Shown here: one piece after another, positions 45,001 to 53,228 of the stretch
Position numbering within the stretch: position 1 is the stretch's first letter
Layout of the letters: each line of letters starts with the position of its first letter
NCBI GenBank assembly: GCA_030616775.1
Contig: JAUWWQ010000004.1
Span: 1 to 64,000 of the forward strand
DNA: 64,000 nucleotides
Direction of reading: 5' to 3'
Origin: Planctomycetota bacterium
GTDB taxonomy: Bacteria; Planctomycetota; Phycisphaerae; UBA1845
Notes under the pieces: model-generated
Databases searched by the model: none
What the model saw: only the letters and a program-made list of their open reading frames with translations
Told to the model about the DNA's origin: nothing
Program-made: the position numbers and the translations under genes

Positions 45001-45610
45001 GGACCAACTCGGTCTCGGCGTCCCACGGACACTTCCCACCGTGCTCGAAGATTCGCACCCGCTCGAGTTCGTTGCGGATGTTCTCGGGCGCCTCCGCCGG
45101 AACGGCATACCACTGATCTGGATCACTGGGATGGCGGTACATCCCGTTAGGATGTTTCGGACAGTAGTACCCGTTGCGCAGGGAGTATTCGTAGACCCAT
45201 CCGACTCCGGTCGCATCGGGTCCAATCTGTGGTGTCACTCCCTTGGGCAGGCGCCCGGCCACGTAGTTGAGGTATTCGAGCACGCGTGAGCGAGCCCAGT
45301 ACAGGTTGGTTCCATCCTCGAAGATGAGGTAGACGAAGGAGAGTCCGAAGAAGGAGTACCCGCGCACCACCTTGGCATAAGGCACAGCCAGCATGGCCGT
45401 AGTTAGAGGGTACGTTACTTGATCTTCAACGACCTGCGGAGCCTGGCCGGGGTATTCGGTAAGAATGATGACCTGGACATCGGAAAGGTCGGGGATCGCA
45501 TCTAACCGGATGTTGTAGATCGTCCAGATACCCGCCAGCACAATGAAACCGGTGAGTAGCAGGACGAGCATGCGGTTGCGGCAGCAGTATTCAATAACCT
45601 TCGCGATCAT
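42056..45610 (-). CDS. cusA: Heavy-metal efflux RND pump, inner-membrane subunit CusA/CzcA
   Basis: 1,184 residues. It opens IAKVIEYCCRNRMLVLLLTG and has the family motifs LDAIPDLSDVQVIILTEYPG, DLNISDVGGWVRRAKQVVT-like segments, GAMVDSSIVMVENAHK in the proton-relay region, and QIGSEFMPPLDEGDL. It exports copper, silver or related cations using the proton gradient. It is about 140 residues longer than usual. One extra part, near residues 145-215, contains YYCPKHPNG and GGKCPWD, which looks like a metal-binding insertion. It is last in the efflux run, separated from cusB by an S23-type gene. Confidence 0.95.
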   Translation of the reverse strand: MIAKVIEYCCRNRMLVLLLTGFIVLAGIWTIYNIRLDAIPDLSDVQVIILTEYPGQAPQVVEDQVTYPLTTAMLAVPYAKVVRGYSFFGLSFVYLIFEDGTNLYWARSRVLEYLNYVAGRLPKGVTPQIGPDATGVGWVYEYSLRNGYYCPKHPNGMYRHPSDPDQWYAVPAEAPENIRNELERVRIFEHGGKCPWDAETELVLGEYDLSELRSIQDWYLRYEMTAVEGVAEVAAIGGFVRQYQVVVDPDRLLAYGIPLSHVKMAIKASNNDVGGRVLEMAETEYMVRGRGYLAALTPEQISKAQRAGVPLGRVRARQGIEDLEKIVIRATATGTPVYLKDIADVHLGPELRRGIAEAEGEGEVVGGIVVMRFGENALKVIQDTKAKLNELKQGLPPGVDVVTEYDRSALILRAVDTLKTKLIEEMIVVAIVCAIFLLHLRSSLVAICVIPTAVLASLVIMQIMGLNANIMSLGGIAIAIGAMVDSSIVMVENAHKHYERYKDKKPQAEIIIGAAKEVGPTLFFALLIITVSFIPIFVLGEQSGRLFKPLAYTKTFCMGASAFLAITIVPILMIYFIRGRIPNEQTNPISRILQRTYEPFFWAAMKGKYLTLLIAAVLVASALLPLQEYLFGRQVIGDAVPALQLSRQIGSEFMPPLDEGDLLYMPTTDPGISVTKARELLQQTDALIARFPEVHHVFGKIGRGETATDPAPLSMIETTIMLEPDRGKWRKRHFDRWFAFLPEWLKHYSGMHYFWPEERPITIEELSYGYEDRGEHVPGLNEVVNFPGLTNAWTMPIKTRIDMLSTGIKTPVGIKLMGDDLEVLGDLAERISTLVNPLPGTTSAFYEKTIGGNYLDFNINRDEIARYGLRIDDVQDVILSAMGGMNITWTVEGLERYPVNLRYKRELRDNIPALRRTLVATPSGVQVPLAQLADIRIHKGPPLVKTENARKTAWIYVDLNISDVGGWVRRAKQVVTENITLPASYNIIWSGQYEYIEAANKRLAIAVPAVFVIIVMLLYISHKSWFDVCVVLLAVPFSLIGAIWFMYLADYNMSLAVWVGLIALAGLDAETGMVMLLYLHNSYDRFKAEGRMNSLSDLKAAIHEGAVLRIRPKTMTVMTTMMALVPIMIGTGTGSDVMKRMAAPMFGGLLTSFTMELLIYPVIFLVAKQLQMWRGQEAMHTKQP

Positions 45611-45635
45611 TGGTTGGCTCTATATCCCGTCTAGT

Positions 45636-45690
45636 GGTCGAAGGTCCAAGGTCGAAAGTCGAAGGTCTCAAGGTCCAAGGTCTTAAGGTC
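45636..45690. repeat. AAGGTC-type short repeats, downstream of the S23-type gene
   Basis: Six to seven imperfect copies of a 7-8-base unit built on GGTCGAA/AAGGTCC. Its complement forms a matching array at 46107-46145 on the other side of the gene, so the gene is framed by inverted arrays. The last codons of the gene are inside it. Confidence 0.8.
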
Positions 45691-46105
45691 GAGTTTCAGA
45701 CTTTCTCAGCAACTGACCGCCGTTTTTTCTCTCTCCCCGATCACTCGACTTAAGATACCTGATGAAACCCGATATACGCCGCGAAACCGCTTGCACAAGG
45801 TCGATGATTTCGCCGGCCCTCTGCTGTTCCAAGTAACCAAGATCGATGGCGACATATAGCTGCGAGCGAACCTCGCCCGCCGAAGCCTTTGCCATGTAAA
45901 GAAACCGAATGAAGTCCTTATCGCTTCCGCGCTCAAAGCCTTCGGCGATATTGGACATGGTAGAAATCGCCGCTCGGCGGATCTGGTCCCGCAAGCCAAA
46001 ATCTCGTGCAAAGGCTCCTGCGGCTGTGACTTCATAGACACCTTTGACCAGAACTCTCGCATCCTGCCATGCCTCGATGTCTTCAAACCGTTCAATCTTC
46101 GCCAT
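45683..46105 (-). CDS. Four-helix-bundle protein of the S23 (23S rRNA intervening-sequence) family
   Basis: 140 residues. IERFEDIEAWQDARVLVKGV, LRDQIRRAAISTMSNIAEGF and EVRSQLYVAIDLGYL are the family signature. Members were first found inside 23S rRNA intervening sequences and are widely dispersed in genomes; their role is unknown. Here the gene lies between cusB and cusA and is framed by AAGGTC-type arrays, suggesting arrival as a small mobile unit. Confidence 0.9.
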   Translation of the reverse strand: MAKIERFEDIEAWQDARVLVKGVYEVTAAGAFARDFGLRDQIRRAAISTMSNIAEGFERGSDKDFIRFLYMAKASAGEVRSQLYVAIDLGYLEQQRAGEIIDLVQAVSRRISGFIRYLKSSDRGERKNGGQLLRKSETRP

Positions 46106-46106
46106 T

Positions 46107-46145
46107 GTCGACCTTCTGACCTTCGACCTTCTGACCTTCCGACTT
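46107..46145. repeat. AAGGTC-type short repeats, upstream of the S23-type gene
   Basis: Repeated GACCTTCTGACCTTCGACCTT-like units (about five), the complement of the array at 45636-45690. They lie between the end of cusB and the start of the S23-type gene and overlap the cusB stop region at 46144. Confidence 0.8.
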
Positions 46146-48999
46146 ACTTGATCCCCTTCAACTCACCACTTTTGAGCATCTTGAATCCGTAATAGGGATT
46201 GGCCTTGTCATCGGTTGCTTGAAGCCAGTCGCCCTTGCTCATTGGGCAGTGATAGACATAGATTTTCGGCCAGCGTGCGCGATCCGGCCGCGCGTGGCTC
46301 ACGAGGATGCGCACCGATGCGCTGATATCCACGAAGACGGCACGGTCCTCGGTCAGGCTGGTCCCCGTCATGCGGAGGGCGGCCGTGTGCAGTTTCTCCG
46401 CAGCCTCCGCGACGTCGGGTGGCAGTTTGACGTCCGGGCTTTTCACATGCATAGCCAGTTTTTCGGAGGCGCCCGCCAGCCCCAGGGCGTTGCGCGCCAC
46501 ATCGGTGGTCCGATCGGAGGCCAGCAATCGCTGAATCTCCAGGTAATGCTCCATGATATAGTTCATTTGGGCGGAGATTTGTTCGGGCGCGGCCTGCGGC
46601 AGTTGGAACGATTTTGCGTTCACAAGCTGCATGCCGCAGATCGGGCACTTGCCCGGCTGTGACCTGCGAACCTGCTCTGGATGCATGGGGCAAAGGTACT
46701 CTTCGGCAGCGGCCTTCGAACCACTATCGAGTAGTTCTGTAGCCCATGGCACCTCCGCAATCGGCTTTAGCTGCATGCCACAGTGCGGACACTCCCCCGG
46801 CTCGGTCGAGAAGAACCAACACACTCTCATGGGGCAGGTGTACCTGGCGTCCGCGGGAACCGGCCTGCTCTGCTCCTCCTCGTGGGCTGCCGTGGTTGAT
46901 TGGAGGGGGCGGCCGCAGATCGTACAAGCACCGGGCTTGTCGCTATGCACAAGCGGATGGAGTGGGCAGTGGTAGGCTGCCTCCGCAGCGAGACCACGAA
47001 ACTCGGGAACGTTCCTGTCGGCCATGGATTCGCCGAGCCATACCCCGCGAAAAGCGGCGAAGCCTCGACCGCAGCGGGCACAGTTGCCCGGCGAAGTGCG
47101 AATCACGTCCGCGTGTTCCGGATTGGGACAAGTATAAATGACTTTGAACGGTTCCAGCATCTTTCCGCAACGTGGACAGTTGCCCGGCGTGCTGGAGAAC
47201 ACGTGGGGATGGTCCGGACAGGTATACCCGACCTCGCCGTCTTGCGCTGCCAGTCGAAGGTGAATCCATTCCAGTTCGTCGAGCAGTTTCAGCTTCATTC
47301 CGCACAGCGGACACTCGCCCGGGTGCGCGGAGAAGTAAGGCCCGCGATTCGCCGGATCGTTCTCGTCGGGATGCTCTTCCATGGGGCAGGCGTAGGCGGC
47401 GCCCTTGGGCATGATCTTGCGTTCGCCACTGCCAGTCGCCGCCGCATGATCGTGCGAGGCGTGTGATACGTCGGAATCCGGGCCGCGCCGCGTCGTTTTT
47501 GCGCGCTCGGCCTCCATCATCTTGGCCACGGCCTCCTTGAGCTTGCTCTCCGCATCGAGCAAGAACTGCCCACTGGTGACCACAACCTCGCCTTCGTCAA
47601 TCCCATAGAGGACCTCCACCATGCCGTCCTCGGCCTCGACGCCTACCTGGATGTCGCGCGGACTGAACCGCCCGTTCCCGAGGTCCACGAAGGCGACCTT
47701 CCGCATTCCGGAGTCGATGTAGGCTTCACGGGGGATGAGCAAGGCATCTCCGGCAAGTTGTGACTCCAACCTGACGTTCGCGTACATTCCCGGCTTGAGT
47801 TCCAGTGCCGGATTCTCGAACTCGAGGCGAACCTTGATGACACGGGTTTGCTGTTCGAGATACGGATAGACATAGACCACATTGCCGACGAACTCCCGAC
47901 CCGGCACGTATGGCAGGGTCATGATGGCCTCCTGGCCGACACGGATCCAGGGGAGCTGATACTCGTAGACGTCGACATAGACCCATATGCGGCTAAGGTC
48001 TGCGATCGTGTACAGCCGCATGCCAGGCTTGACGTACATGCCGTCCAACGCCATCTTCTCGGTAACGATCCCCCGTGCAGGCGAATGGATGGTCAAGGTC
48101 TTTCCGGTCTTCATAGATTCACGGAGGCGATCGATCTGCTCGGTTGATATATCCATGTACTTAAGCTTGGTCTCCGCCGCTTCGACAAGCTTGGCTGCCT
48201 CCTCGCGAGCGCCGGCAAAGGTGCTTTCTGCGAGCCGAGGCAGGTTCGCGATCGCGGCCAGGTATTCCTGCTGCGCGGCGTACAGCTCAGGGGAGTACAC
48301 GTCGAACAACGGCTGACCGTTCTCGACTTGCTGACCCGTTTCATCAACGTGTAGTTGCTCGATCCACCCGCTGAACTTAGTGTCGACGAATGTCACGCGT
48401 TGCTCGTCGTAATCAACGCGCCCAACCGTGCGAATCGTCTTGACCATAGGACCGCGCTCGATCACCGCCGTGCGGATGCCCATGTTCTGGACCGTGACCG
48501 GATCGATGCGTATCGAGTGCGCGGAGGACGATTCCTCTGCATCAGCGTACACCGGCACCAGGTCCATCCCCATCGGGCTCTTGCCCGGCTTGTCGGAGAT
48601 GTAGTTGGGATCCATCGGCGCACGCCAGTAGAGGACCTTCCGCTCCTGCGGGCCCTCTGCGGCGGCCTCAGCGCCTCCATCATCTCCCTTCTTCAGAGGG
48701 GTGAGCTTCATGTGGCAGATGGGGCACTCACCTGGTCCCTTTTGCAGTACGTTGGGGTGCATGCCGCAGGTGTACCACTGCTCATCGTCGCCCACTGCAG
48801 CCATGTCGGCATCCGCGCCGGGGGTGGTCGGGGACAGCCAGTGGGAGAGGCCAAAGCCTCCGACTGTCCCGGCAACGAGGGCAACGATCGCGATGACGAC
48901 GGTCACACTCACGCGGGCCAGCCGCCGGCCGCGGGATGCCGATGCAAGGCGATGTACGTCATCCGCACCTCGTTGCACGCTGTTACTCTGTGCGCTCAT
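46144..48999 (-). CDS. cusB: RND efflux periplasmic adaptor CusB with multiple metal-binding modules
   Basis: 951 residues, about twice the usual size. An N-terminal membrane anchor (SVTVVIAIVALVAGTVGGF) is followed by a YHS/HMBD-type module (YTCGMHPNVLQKGPGECPIC, 76-95), the CusB metal-site region (WRAPMDPNYISDKPGKSPMG) and the adaptor body with its alpha-helical hairpin. Residues about 535-792 hold six further modules of the form (Y)xCPxHP...PGxCPxCGxxL, for example GYTCPDHPHVFSSTPGNCPR and EYLCPMHPEQVRRSQPGKCP. A DUF3347-like domain follows, ending with VYHCPMSKGDW. It links CusA to CusC and probably collects metal in the periplasm. Its start overlaps cusC by 4 bases. Confidence 0.92.
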   Translation of the reverse strand: MSAQSNSVQRGADDVHRLASASRGRRLARVSVTVVIAIVALVAGTVGGFGLSHWLSPTTPGADADMAAVGDDEQWYTCGMHPNVLQKGPGECPICHMKLTPLKKGDDGGAEAAAEGPQERKVLYWRAPMDPNYISDKPGKSPMGMDLVPVYADAEESSSAHSIRIDPVTVQNMGIRTAVIERGPMVKTIRTVGRVDYDEQRVTFVDTKFSGWIEQLHVDETGQQVENGQPLFDVYSPELYAAQQEYLAAIANLPRLAESTFAGAREEAAKLVEAAETKLKYMDISTEQIDRLRESMKTGKTLTIHSPARGIVTEKMALDGMYVKPGMRLYTIADLSRIWVYVDVYEYQLPWIRVGQEAIMTLPYVPGREFVGNVVYVYPYLEQQTRVIKVRLEFENPALELKPGMYANVRLESQLAGDALLIPREAYIDSGMRKVAFVDLGNGRFSPRDIQVGVEAEDGMVEVLYGIDEGEVVVTSGQFLLDAESKLKEAVAKMMEAERAKTTRRGPDSDVSHASHDHAAATGSGERKIMPKGAAYACPMEEHPDENDPANRGPYFSAHPGECPLCGMKLKLLDELEWIHLRLAAQDGEVGYTCPDHPHVFSSTPGNCPRCGKMLEPFKVIYTCPNPEHADVIRTSPGNCARCGRGFAAFRGVWLGESMADRNVPEFRGLAAEAAYHCPLHPLVHSDKPGACTICGRPLQSTTAAHEEEQSRPVPADARYTCPMRVCWFFSTEPGECPHCGMQLKPIAEVPWATELLDSGSKAAAEEYLCPMHPEQVRRSQPGKCPICGMQLVNAKSFQLPQAAPEQISAQMNYIMEHYLEIQRLLASDRTTDVARNALGLAGASEKLAMHVKSPDVKLPPDVAEAAEKLHTAALRMTGTSLTEDRAVFVDISASVRILVSHARPDRARWPKIYVYHCPMSKGDWLQATDDKANPYYGFKMLKSGELKGIK

Positions 49000-50486
49000 T
49001 TCGATGCTCCCATCTCGGCCAGACTCAGCCCGATGGCCTGCTCCAGGTCAGCTACGCTACGCTCCAACTCGCCGAGAGAACGGTAGTAGTGAATGTTGAA
49101 TACGAGCCATTTGCGCCAGTTGTCGATGACATACAGGAAATCGTTCGTGCCGGCCGTGTAGGATGCCCGCGAGACGCGATAGGTCTGCTCAGCCTGTGGG
49201 ATGATGGTGCTCTCGAACAGCGCTGCAAGTTCTTGTTGGGCGCGAACTCGCTCGTACGCATCCTCGATCTGGCGGTGTACCCGGTTTCGGGCCGCGGTGT
49301 ATTGCTGGTTGGTTGCCGCAAGGTTGTGCTTGGCCTCGCGGATGCCGCCTTTGATCTTGTCAAACCAGATCGGCAGGTTGAATCCGAACGTGACGGCCCA
49401 GTTGTCGCTGCCGTCCTCGCTCATCTTAGAAACCGTCGGGCGCCTGCCCGTTGACGGGTTTATTGGAGGCTGGAACGCGTCGCGCGGCTCCATCAGCATC
49501 CACTCGAACCCGATTGTAAAATCCGGCCAGTAAGCCAGCTTGGCCAGCTCGACAGCCCGCTGATCACGCTCAATCTGTCGTCTGAGCCGCGCAAGTGTCG
49601 GATTCACATCGTTCGCCCGATCGAACAATTCATCGATTGCCCGTCCTGCCTGACGGGTGTCGAAGTCCGCGGGCGTGGGAATCTCCGTAGTTGTCGGGCG
49701 ATTTAGTACTTCGTTGAGCGTGGCTCTTGCTGTTGCCCGCCGCTGCCGCAGAGAGATCAGCTCCGCTTCCAGGTTGGAGAGCTCGACCTGCGCGCGAAGG
49801 ACGTCATCCTGCGACCGCCGACCGGCCGCGACCTGGGCGCGAGCCACGTCGATGAGTCCACGGAGCAGTTCCTGGTTTTCCTTTGTCACCTCGAGGCTCT
49901 TGTCGAGGACGTACAACTGGAAGTAGGCCCTTTTCACATCCGCGATGACGCGAAGGCGGGTTTCTTGGAGCCGGTCCAGGGCCATCCGGGTCTCTTCGAG
50001 TGCGATTCGCCCGGCACGGTCGAGCTTCCCGGGAACCGGGAACTTCTGGCTGATGCCTAGAATGAAATAGTTGTCGCCCTCCGCGGTACGGACCGGCTCA
50101 GGTAATGTCTTGGTGTTGACCATCGGATCGGGCAGGGCCGTAACCTGCGGGATTCTGGTCGCCTTGGCGCGCGCGATTTCCGCAGCACCTACTACCTCGG
50201 GGTTATCCCGCAACGCGAGGACGATGAAGTCGCTAAGCGTCTCTGGCGCGAAGGGTTCCCTCTGGGCATCGGCGTCGGTCTCCACTGCTGGTGCACGAGG
50301 AGCAGCGGTCTGAGCGTACGTCTCGGCCACGACGGGGTTGGCCTGCGCATGCCGCTCAAGGGCAGCCGAGACCTCCTGCGCTCCCGTTCGATTCAGTGCG
50401 CAGCCACTTCCAACCAGGCTGGCAGCCGCCAGAGTCATCAGGAGAATCCCCTGCACCAAAGTCGGATGGAATGTCGCCTTGGCCAT
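48996..50486 (-). CDS. cusC: Outer-membrane efflux protein CusC/TolC family
   Basis: 496 residues with a lipoprotein-type signal (LMTLAAASLVGSGCALN). It has the two-repeat TolC helical pattern, e.g. RVIADVKRAYFQLYVLDKSL, LRGLIDVARAQVAAGRRSQD, VLRAQVELSNLEAELISLRQ and NLPIWFDKIKGGIREAKHNL. It forms the outer channel of the pump. It overlaps the cusB start in ATGA, and CusC is first of the three pump genes in transcription order. Confidence 0.92.
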   Translation of the reverse strand: MAKATFHPTLVQGILLMTLAAASLVGSGCALNRTGAQEVSAALERHAQANPVVAETYAQTAAPRAPAVETDADAQREPFAPETLSDFIVLALRDNPEVVGAAEIARAKATRIPQVTALPDPMVNTKTLPEPVRTAEGDNYFILGISQKFPVPGKLDRAGRIALEETRMALDRLQETRLRVIADVKRAYFQLYVLDKSLEVTKENQELLRGLIDVARAQVAAGRRSQDDVLRAQVELSNLEAELISLRQRRATARATLNEVLNRPTTTEIPTPADFDTRQAGRAIDELFDRANDVNPTLARLRRQIERDQRAVELAKLAYWPDFTIGFEWMLMEPRDAFQPPINPSTGRRPTVSKMSEDGSDNWAVTFGFNLPIWFDKIKGGIREAKHNLAATNQQYTAARNRVHRQIEDAYERVRAQQELAALFESTIIPQAEQTYRVSRASYTAGTNDFLYVIDNWRKWLVFNIHYYRSLGELERSVADLEQAIGLSLAEMGASK

Positions 50487-50633
50487 GAAATACTCCCTTG
50501 GCTTATAAACGTCCTGAGTTCCGCATCTCTACTACCTCCACTCCCGACCATGTAGATGCGAACTGCAGCGGGCATCAATCACCGAGCCACTGACAGCCTG
50601 GTGTCCTTCCAAGTCCGACAGCGCTAGCTTGTG

Positions 50634-51443
50634 TCAGAACCGCAAATGATCCGGTCCGAAAACCAAGCTACCGCCGAGGAATCCGGTGATGCTAAGAAGC
50701 ACGCATCCTACCAGCAAGCCGACACCGTACACCCAGCGCCACGGGCCGACGAGACGATTCCATCGCCAGAGTCTTATGACGGAGAGTCCGACAGCCAGCA
50801 CCATGACAGAGGTCGCGACAAACTGGTGCTGCTCAACGATGCGATGAAGCTCATCGCTGAACAGAAGGGCATCATGGGCGATGTTTCCGGTGATGACCGC
50901 AGCGATTGCAGCGAGTGACGCGACAACCAGCGGGAGCACGTCCGCTTTGGCAAACGCCTCGCGCCCGGTGACCACCCACGCAAGAAACCCCAGAAAGGCG
51001 AGTGGAATGCCCGCCAGCGGAAAGTGGACAATCACCGGGTGAAGCCGACCAAGCCAGGGCTCGCGCTCATGCGCATGTTGCCTGGGTCCCGTCGATGCCT
51101 CTGTCCCGGCGTCCTCCCCGCTCGAATCGTGTGCGTGTTCTTCAGAACTCGAGTGCTCATGAGCGCCGGAGACTTCCTCGGGTTGCGAGTCAGCAAACTG
51201 CGGCAGCCTTCCGACATACTTCTCCGGGTCAACCTGAAACTTGGCCAGGCAACGGTCACAACAGAAGGCTATCGTCTTACCCTTGTACTCAGTCGTGATC
51301 CCCGGATCGGCCTTCTCCTCCGTCATGACCGGACACCATTCATTGATGACCGGCTGCGACGCGCCTGCGGGTATGGCTGCCACTGCGATTGCACCCAGCA
51401 GGAAACCCAGGCTTGGCATCTTTCTCTGCAGGCAGCGACTCAT
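50634..51443 (-). CDS. YHS-domain and DUF2231 membrane protein
   Basis: 269 residues. After a signal-like segment comes a YHS module (EWCPVMTEEKADPGITTEYK with FCCDRCLAKFQVDPEKYVG), a His/Glu/Ser-rich linker (HEHSSSEEHAHDSS) and a DUF2231-type membrane part beginning RLHPVIVHFPLAGIPLAFLG with four helices. YHS modules bind metal ions, usually copper. It lies between the three-YHS protein and cusC and is likely part of the same metal-handling group. Confidence 0.82.
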   Translation of the reverse strand: MSRCLQRKMPSLGFLLGAIAVAAIPAGASQPVINEWCPVMTEEKADPGITTEYKGKTIAFCCDRCLAKFQVDPEKYVGRLPQFADSQPEEVSGAHEHSSSEEHAHDSSGEDAGTEASTGPRQHAHEREPWLGRLHPVIVHFPLAGIPLAFLGFLAWVVTGREAFAKADVLPLVVASLAAIAAVITGNIAHDALLFSDELHRIVEQHQFVATSVMVLAVGLSVIRLWRWNRLVGPWRWVYGVGLLVGCVLLSITGFLGGSLVFGPDHLRF

Positions 51444-51478
51444 CGCGTTTCGCCTCCCTTCAAGATACTGGTGACGTA

Positions 51479-52156
51479 TTATGGATGGTTGCCGTGGTCA
51501 TGACCATGCTCGTGAGCATCGTGGTGCATGTCGGCTTCCTCTTCCTTGGCCGGCTTGATCTGTTCCGGTGTGATCATGAAGCCTTGCTCCGCGAGTTTCG
51601 GTGCATACTTGGCCGGGTGGTCGAAGAGCTTCTTTTCGCAAGCGGGACAGCAGAAGTAGATCCTTTGACCGCCTGCTAGGGTCGTGAAGGACTGGGGATT
51701 GATGTCTCCCCCCATGACCGGGCACTTGGTCTGATAGGTGTAGCTGTTCGCCAGCGCCGTCTTATACTTGCCGGGGTCCTCCTTGAACTTGGCGACGCAC
51801 TTGGGACAGAAGAAATAGACCTTCTCGCCGTTGTGCTCGATACTGGTCTTCCCATCGACCGGTTTTCCAGTAACGGGACAGGTAACTTGAACCTTCGGCA
51901 ACTCGGCCAGCGCCTCCCGCTGCGCGGCGACCTTCACAGCGTACTTGTCAGGGTTGGCCTTGTACTTGTCAATGCATCCCTTGCAGCAGAAGTAGACGGG
52001 CCCATCCTCTGTCTCTGCGCTAACGAAGAAGTTGACCGGCTCGTCCATGACCGGGCACTTCGGTAACACACTTGTAACGTCCTCCGCCTTGGCGTTCCCG
52101 GCAACCAGCCCAACGGCTGATGCAAATGCTGCTGTGATCGTCCAGCGCTTCATCAT
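51479..52156 (-). CDS. Periplasmic protein with three YHS metal-binding domains
   Basis: 225 residues from the ATG at 52156, which has GGAGAACG just ahead and gives a clean signal peptide (WTITAAFASAVGLVAGNAKA). Three YHS modules follow: CPVMDEPVNF...YFCCKGC, CPVTGKPVDG...YFFCPKC and CPVMGGDINP...YFCCPAC. The C-terminus is His-rich (DMHHDAHEHGHDHGNH). It probably buffers metal in the periplasm. It is first of the leftward metal run. Confidence 0.88.
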   Translation of the reverse strand: MMKRWTITAAFASAVGLVAGNAKAEDVTSVLPKCPVMDEPVNFFVSAETEDGPVYFCCKGCIDKYKANPDKYAVKVAAQREALAELPKVQVTCPVTGKPVDGKTSIEHNGEKVYFFCPKCVAKFKEDPGKYKTALANSYTYQTKCPVMGGDINPQSFTTLAGGQRIYFCCPACEKKLFDHPAKYAPKLAEQGFMITPEQIKPAKEEEADMHHDAHEHGHDHGNHP

Positions 52157-52583
52157 CGTTCTCCATTGCTGAGTTCCTGACACGCTGCGGCCCGATGAAT
52201 AACGAGTCGCAAACATCTCCTCCTCGCTTGTTCCTTCCTTGGATGCATGTGGCTCGTGTTTCCTTCCCGGTGGAGAGAGATTCTGCCGTCGGTTTCATCC
52301 GTAGACTCCTGCTAGCCGGAACGTCCGACCATGGTTGGGAGAAGTACTCCTGTCCCCCAACCGCTGCCCAGGCTGACGGCCCTCCGATCCGGCGGCTGGA
52401 TCACAGGCGTCCCATCCTGAGCCGGCAGAGGTCGAAGGTTGTCGGCATGGTTCAGGGCATCTTGAGCACGAACGTCAAATGTGCATTGCGCGATGAAACC
52501 CGGCTTTCGGCTCGTCGCTGGAGCCGGTATCCTGACCGTTCGCAACTGATGGGCCAGGAATCGTCGACCGCAAAGTCGAGAGC
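52157..52583. other. Divergent promoter region between metal-efflux genes and the sigma/anti-sigma pair
   Basis: 427 bases with no supported gene. It must hold promoters for both the leftward YHS-cus genes and the rightward sigma gene. No clear -35/-10 pair, operator palindrome or terminator was recognised. Confidence 0.4.
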
Positions 52584-53222
52584 ATGATCTTGACCGAATC
52601 CGAACTGGTCGCGCGTTGTCGGCAAGGGGACCGCGAGGCCCAGCGGGAGCTCTACAGTCAGACCTCCGAGCGAATCTACCGTCTCCTGCTGCGGATGACC
52701 GGTAACCAGGATACGGCCTTCGATCTCGCCCAGGATACCTATCTTCGCGCGTTTGCCCGTATCGACCAGTTCGATGGTCGTTCGGCCTTTGGAACTTGGC
52801 TGTACCGCATCGCAGTCACCGAGGCTCTCCAGTTCCTCAGACAAGAGAAGCGATTCCGTAGATCGCTGCAGGAAGATGCACGCGAAACGGCCGTTGACTC
52901 GTCCTCGGAACAGACGGCCGCCAGAATGGATGTGAACGAGGCACTGGCCGCGCTGGAGCCGGGGGATCGAGCAATCCTACTACTTCGGTATCAGGAAGGC
53001 CAAAGTTACCGGGCGATCGCGGAAACGCTGGAGTGCGAAGAAGGCACGGTGGCTTCCCGCTTGAATCGCGCCCGGAACCGGTTTCGGGGAATCCTCGGGA
53101 AAGGCTACGCTCCGTGGGAAGAAGGCGAAGCCGCCGAGCATCCAAAGAAAGGAGATACCGGCCGCGCCGGCGCTCCGGCAGCCGCCGGAAAGCCAGCCTC
53201 ACGTGGGCGAGGCCGAGAGTGA
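52584..53222 (+). CDS. ECF-type RNA polymerase sigma factor
   Basis: 212 residues. Region 2 shows ELVARCRQGDREAQRELYSQ, AFDLAQDTYLRAFARIDQF and GTWLYRIAVTEALQFLR; region 4 shows ALEPGDRAILLLRYQEGQSY and ETLECEEGTVASRLNRARNR. It has a Gly/Ala/Arg-rich tail of about 35 residues. It directs RNA polymerase to specific promoters; its likely target is the divergent metal-efflux region. It is followed after 6 bases by its anti-sigma partner. Confidence 0.93.
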   Translation: MILTESELVARCRQGDREAQRELYSQTSERIYRLLLRMTGNQDTAFDLAQDTYLRAFARIDQFDGRSAFGTWLYRIAVTEALQFLRQEKRFRRSLQEDARETAVDSSSEQTAARMDVNEALAALEPGDRAILLLRYQEGQSYRAIAETLECEEGTVASRLNRARNRFRGILGKGYAPWEEGEAAEHPKKGDTGRAGAPAAAGKPASRGRGRE

Positions 53223-53228
53223 CGAGTT

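Noticed and set aside
44120-45289. 389-codon open frame opposite cusA
   Set aside because: A shadow of cusA with Asp/His-rich nonsense composition.
45636-46145. Possible CRISPR array
   Set aside because: Units are 7-8 bases without unique spacers, and a protein gene lies between the two arrays.
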